A stretch of 64,000 nt of DNA from Helicobacter rodentium ATCC 700285 (lineage in GTDB: Bacteria > Campylobacterota > Campylobacteria > Campylobacterales > Helicobacteraceae), in NCBI RefSeq assembly GCF_000687535.1, contig NZ_JHWC01000005.1, forward strand, positions 62,001 through 126,000, read 5' to 3'. Position 1 is the stretch's first letter; the number at the start of each line of letters is the position of its first letter. The notes under the pieces are model-generated. The model ran no database searches. It saw only the letters and a list, made by a program, of their open reading frames with translations, and was not told where the DNA came from. Shown here one piece after another: positions 62,439 to 64,000 of this stretch. A program made the translations under genes and the position numbers.

Positions 62439-63538
62439 AATTCTTAGACTTAAAAAAGCAATATTTGAGCATAAAAGGCGAAATAGAAACTGCAATTTCA
62501 AGTGTGGTGGAGAGTGGTGCGTTTGTGGGTGGCAGTGAGATAAGCGCATTTGAGGAGGAGTTTTCGGAGTTTTTGGGTGGTGGTGTGCGCACTCTTGGTG
62601 TGGCAAATGGCACAGACGCGCTAGAAATTGCGATAGAATCTCTTACTTTGCCCAAAGATTCTGTGGTGCTTGTGCCTGCAAATACCTTTGCGGCGAGTGC
62701 GGAAGCGGTTGTGCGCAATGGCTTAAAGCTGCAATTTGTGGATTGTGGGGCGGATTATACAATGGATTTAGCAGATTTACGCGCAAAAATCACTCCACAA
62801 ACCTCTGCGATTCTTATGGTGCATTTGTATGGACAAAGCGCGAGGATAGAGGAGATTTTGGAGATTGCAAAGGAAAAGAATCTCCGCGTAATTGAGGATT
62901 GCGCCCAAGCACACGGAGCGAAGTTTAAAGGGCAATTTGTGGGGACTTTTGGAGATATTGCTGCCTTTAGCTTTTATCCGGGCAAGAATCTAGGAGCTTA
63001 TGGCGATGGCGGAGCGATTGTAAGCCGCGATTCTGCGCTTTTGCAAAGATGTGAGGAGATTGCGCATCACGGAGGTTTGAAAAAATACGAACATAGAATC
63101 GTAGGGAGAAATTCGCGCCTTGACAATCTCCAAGCGGCAATTTTGCGTGTGAAATTGCGCCATTTAGCAGATTGGAATGCTAGGCGCAGAGAGGTAGCAA
63201 AGCTCTATTTTGAGGGATTTAAAGACTGCAAAGCAATAAGATTACCGCAGGTTAAGGAATCTTGCGAGTGCGTGTGGCATTTGTTTGTGATTTCGGTTAA
63301 GAATCGCGAAGCAGTAATGACGCATTTAAAGCAAAAAGGCATTGAGTATGGGCTACATTACCCGATTGCTTTACCCAATTGCCCTGCCTTTAATCATCAA
63401 CCCTATGTCGTGGAATCCCCTACACCCAACGCTTTTGCGTGGCAAGAGGAGATTTTATCGCTTCCAATGGGGGAACATTTGAGTGATGAGGAAGTAAAAG
63501 ATGTGATTAAGGTAGTCAAGGACGCAGTATGTGGGTGA
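62429..63538 (+). CDS. DegT/DnrJ/EryC1-family PLP sugar aminotransferase, set 3
   Basis: 369 aa. The PLP lysine is in FYPGKNLGAYGDGGA near residue 184, the Asp in VIEDCAQAHGAKF near 160, and VANGTDALEIAIESL forms the phosphate pocket. Start at ATG 62429 (AIKFLDLKKQY), typical of the family; the longer frame from 62354 lies within the methyltransferase. Its sequence resembles QdtB/FdtB and WbpE groups of 3-aminotransferases. The stop overlaps the APS kinase start. Confidence 0.9.
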   Translation: MAIKFLDLKKQYLSIKGEIETAISSVVESGAFVGGSEISAFEEEFSEFLGGGVRTLGVANGTDALEIAIESLTLPKDSVVLVPANTFAASAEAVVRNGLKLQFVDCGADYTMDLADLRAKITPQTSAILMVHLYGQSARIEEILEIAKEKNLRVIEDCAQAHGAKFKGQFVGTFGDIAAFSFYPGKNLGAYGDGGAIVSRDSALLQRCEEIAHHGGLKKYEHRIVGRNSRLDNLQAAILRVKLRHLADWNARRREVAKLYFEGFKDCKAIRLPQVKESCECVWHLFVISVKNREAVMTHLKQKGIEYGLHYPIALPNCPAFNHQPYVVESPTPNAFAWQEEILSLPMGEHLSDEEVKDVIKVVKDAVCG

Positions 63539-64000
63539 AAAATGGCAAAGGGCTTGTGCTGTGGCTTTGTGGCTTAGCAGGAAGCGGGAAAAGCACGATT
63601 GGCAAGGCGTTGTATGAGCGGATTAAGCAAGAGATTCCAAATATTGTGTATTTAGATGGCGATGAGTTGCGCGATTTACTCGGGGCTTATGGCTACGATA
63701 AACAAGGGCGGATTGAAGTTGCACTCAAGCGTTCGGCTTTTGCGCATTTTCTAAGCTCACAAGGCTTGGTGGTAGTGGTAACGACCATTTCACTTTTTGA
63801 TGAAGTGTATGCTTATAACCGCAAGACTTTGCAAAATTATTTAGAAATTTATGTAGAATGCCCTATGGAGGAGCTACAAAGGCGCGACCAAAAAGGGCTT
63901 TATAGCGGTGCGCTCAAAGGAGAGATTCAAAATGTCGTGGGGGTGGATATTCCATTTGTTAAGCCTAATGCGGATATAATTTTGCCTAACGATACTCCAA
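63529..64000 (+). CDS. cysC: Adenylylsulfate (APS) kinase CysC-like, 3' end outside window
   Basis: 157 codons visible of a P-loop kinase that phosphorylates APS to PAPS. Walker A is LCGLAGSGKSTIG near residues 13-25. YLDGDELRDLLG is the family's Asp-Gly-Asp motif, VTTISLFDEVYAYNRK replaces the common SPY-x4-R region, and GLYSGALKGEIQNVVGVDIPF is the CysC lid-like segment. The ATG at 63529 overlaps the aminotransferase stop by ten bases. In this cluster it could supply PAPS to the sulfotransferase at 43.6 kb. The ATP sulfurylase expected with it is not in the window. Confidence 0.85.
   Translation, partial: MWVKNGKGLVLWLCGLAGSGKSTIGKALYERIKQEIPNIVYLDGDELRDLLGAYGYDKQGRIEVALKRSAFAHFLSSQGLVVVVTTISLFDEVYAYNRKTLQNYLEIYVECPMEELQRRDQKGLYSGALKGEIQNVVGVDIPFVKPNADIILPNDTP

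Overview
The window is chromosomal DNA of a non-pylori Helicobacter-type epsilonproteobacterium. Evidence: an AT-rich genome; a FlaB-type flagellin and two FlgG-type rod genes, both behind sigma-54 promoters; an FlhB C-terminal paralogue beside riboflavin synthase; gene pairs also found in Helicobacter (tatA-argS, fabD-mtnN, aspS-adk-ppa); pseudaminic acid genes; and many poly-G contingency tracts.

Layout. 0-2.4 kb: the 3' end of pseF and a frameshifted sulfatase/LTA-synthase-like gene. 2.5-5 kb: tRNA-Pro, tRNA-His, mnmA and a lipoprotein gene. 5-8.5 kb: flgG, flgG2, flhX and ribE. 8.5-29.8 kb: housekeeping and transport genes (tatD, traT, htpG, uvrA, a chemoreceptor, tatA, argS, fabD, mtnN, sixA, a Fur-family regulator, aspS, adk, ppa, a complete TRAP transporter, ccdA). 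29.8-35.5 kb: a pseudaminic acid acylation module (pseH, formyltransferase, second pseH), a Maf flagellin glycosyltransferase and flaB. 36-64 kb: a tightly packed, co-directional glycan cluster of about 30 genes that runs off the right edge. It holds glycosyltransferases, three dehydrogenase/acetyltransferase/aminotransferase sets, further formyltransferases, a sulfotransferase, a radical SAM enzyme, a deacetylase, a ketosynthase III plus ACP with an LpxD-like acyltransferase and two tandem paralogues of unknown family, an N-acetyl-sugar amidotransferase, an asparagine synthase, a methyltransferase and an APS kinase.

The most striking feature is nine poly-G tracts of 10-13 bases between 30.2 and 62.3 kb. 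All lie in glycan genes, in the same orientation. By frame analysis, three reading frames are ON in this copy (radical SAM, one tandem paralogue, methyltransferase). Two genes are OFF (deacetylase, third formyltransferase). At four other tracts the length decides a C-terminal extension, a gene fusion or a stop-start junction. The cluster therefore looks like a combinatorial phase-variable machine that changes acyl, formyl, sulfate and methyl groups on flagellar or other surface sugars. The APS kinase at the right edge could supply PAPS to the sulfotransferase, and the ketosynthase/ACP unit could supply a dedicated acyl donor.

All intergenic gaps longer than 300 bases carry a dispersed REP-like repeat (outer stem ATTGC/GCAAT) whose inner stem changes sequence but stays self-complementary from copy to copy.
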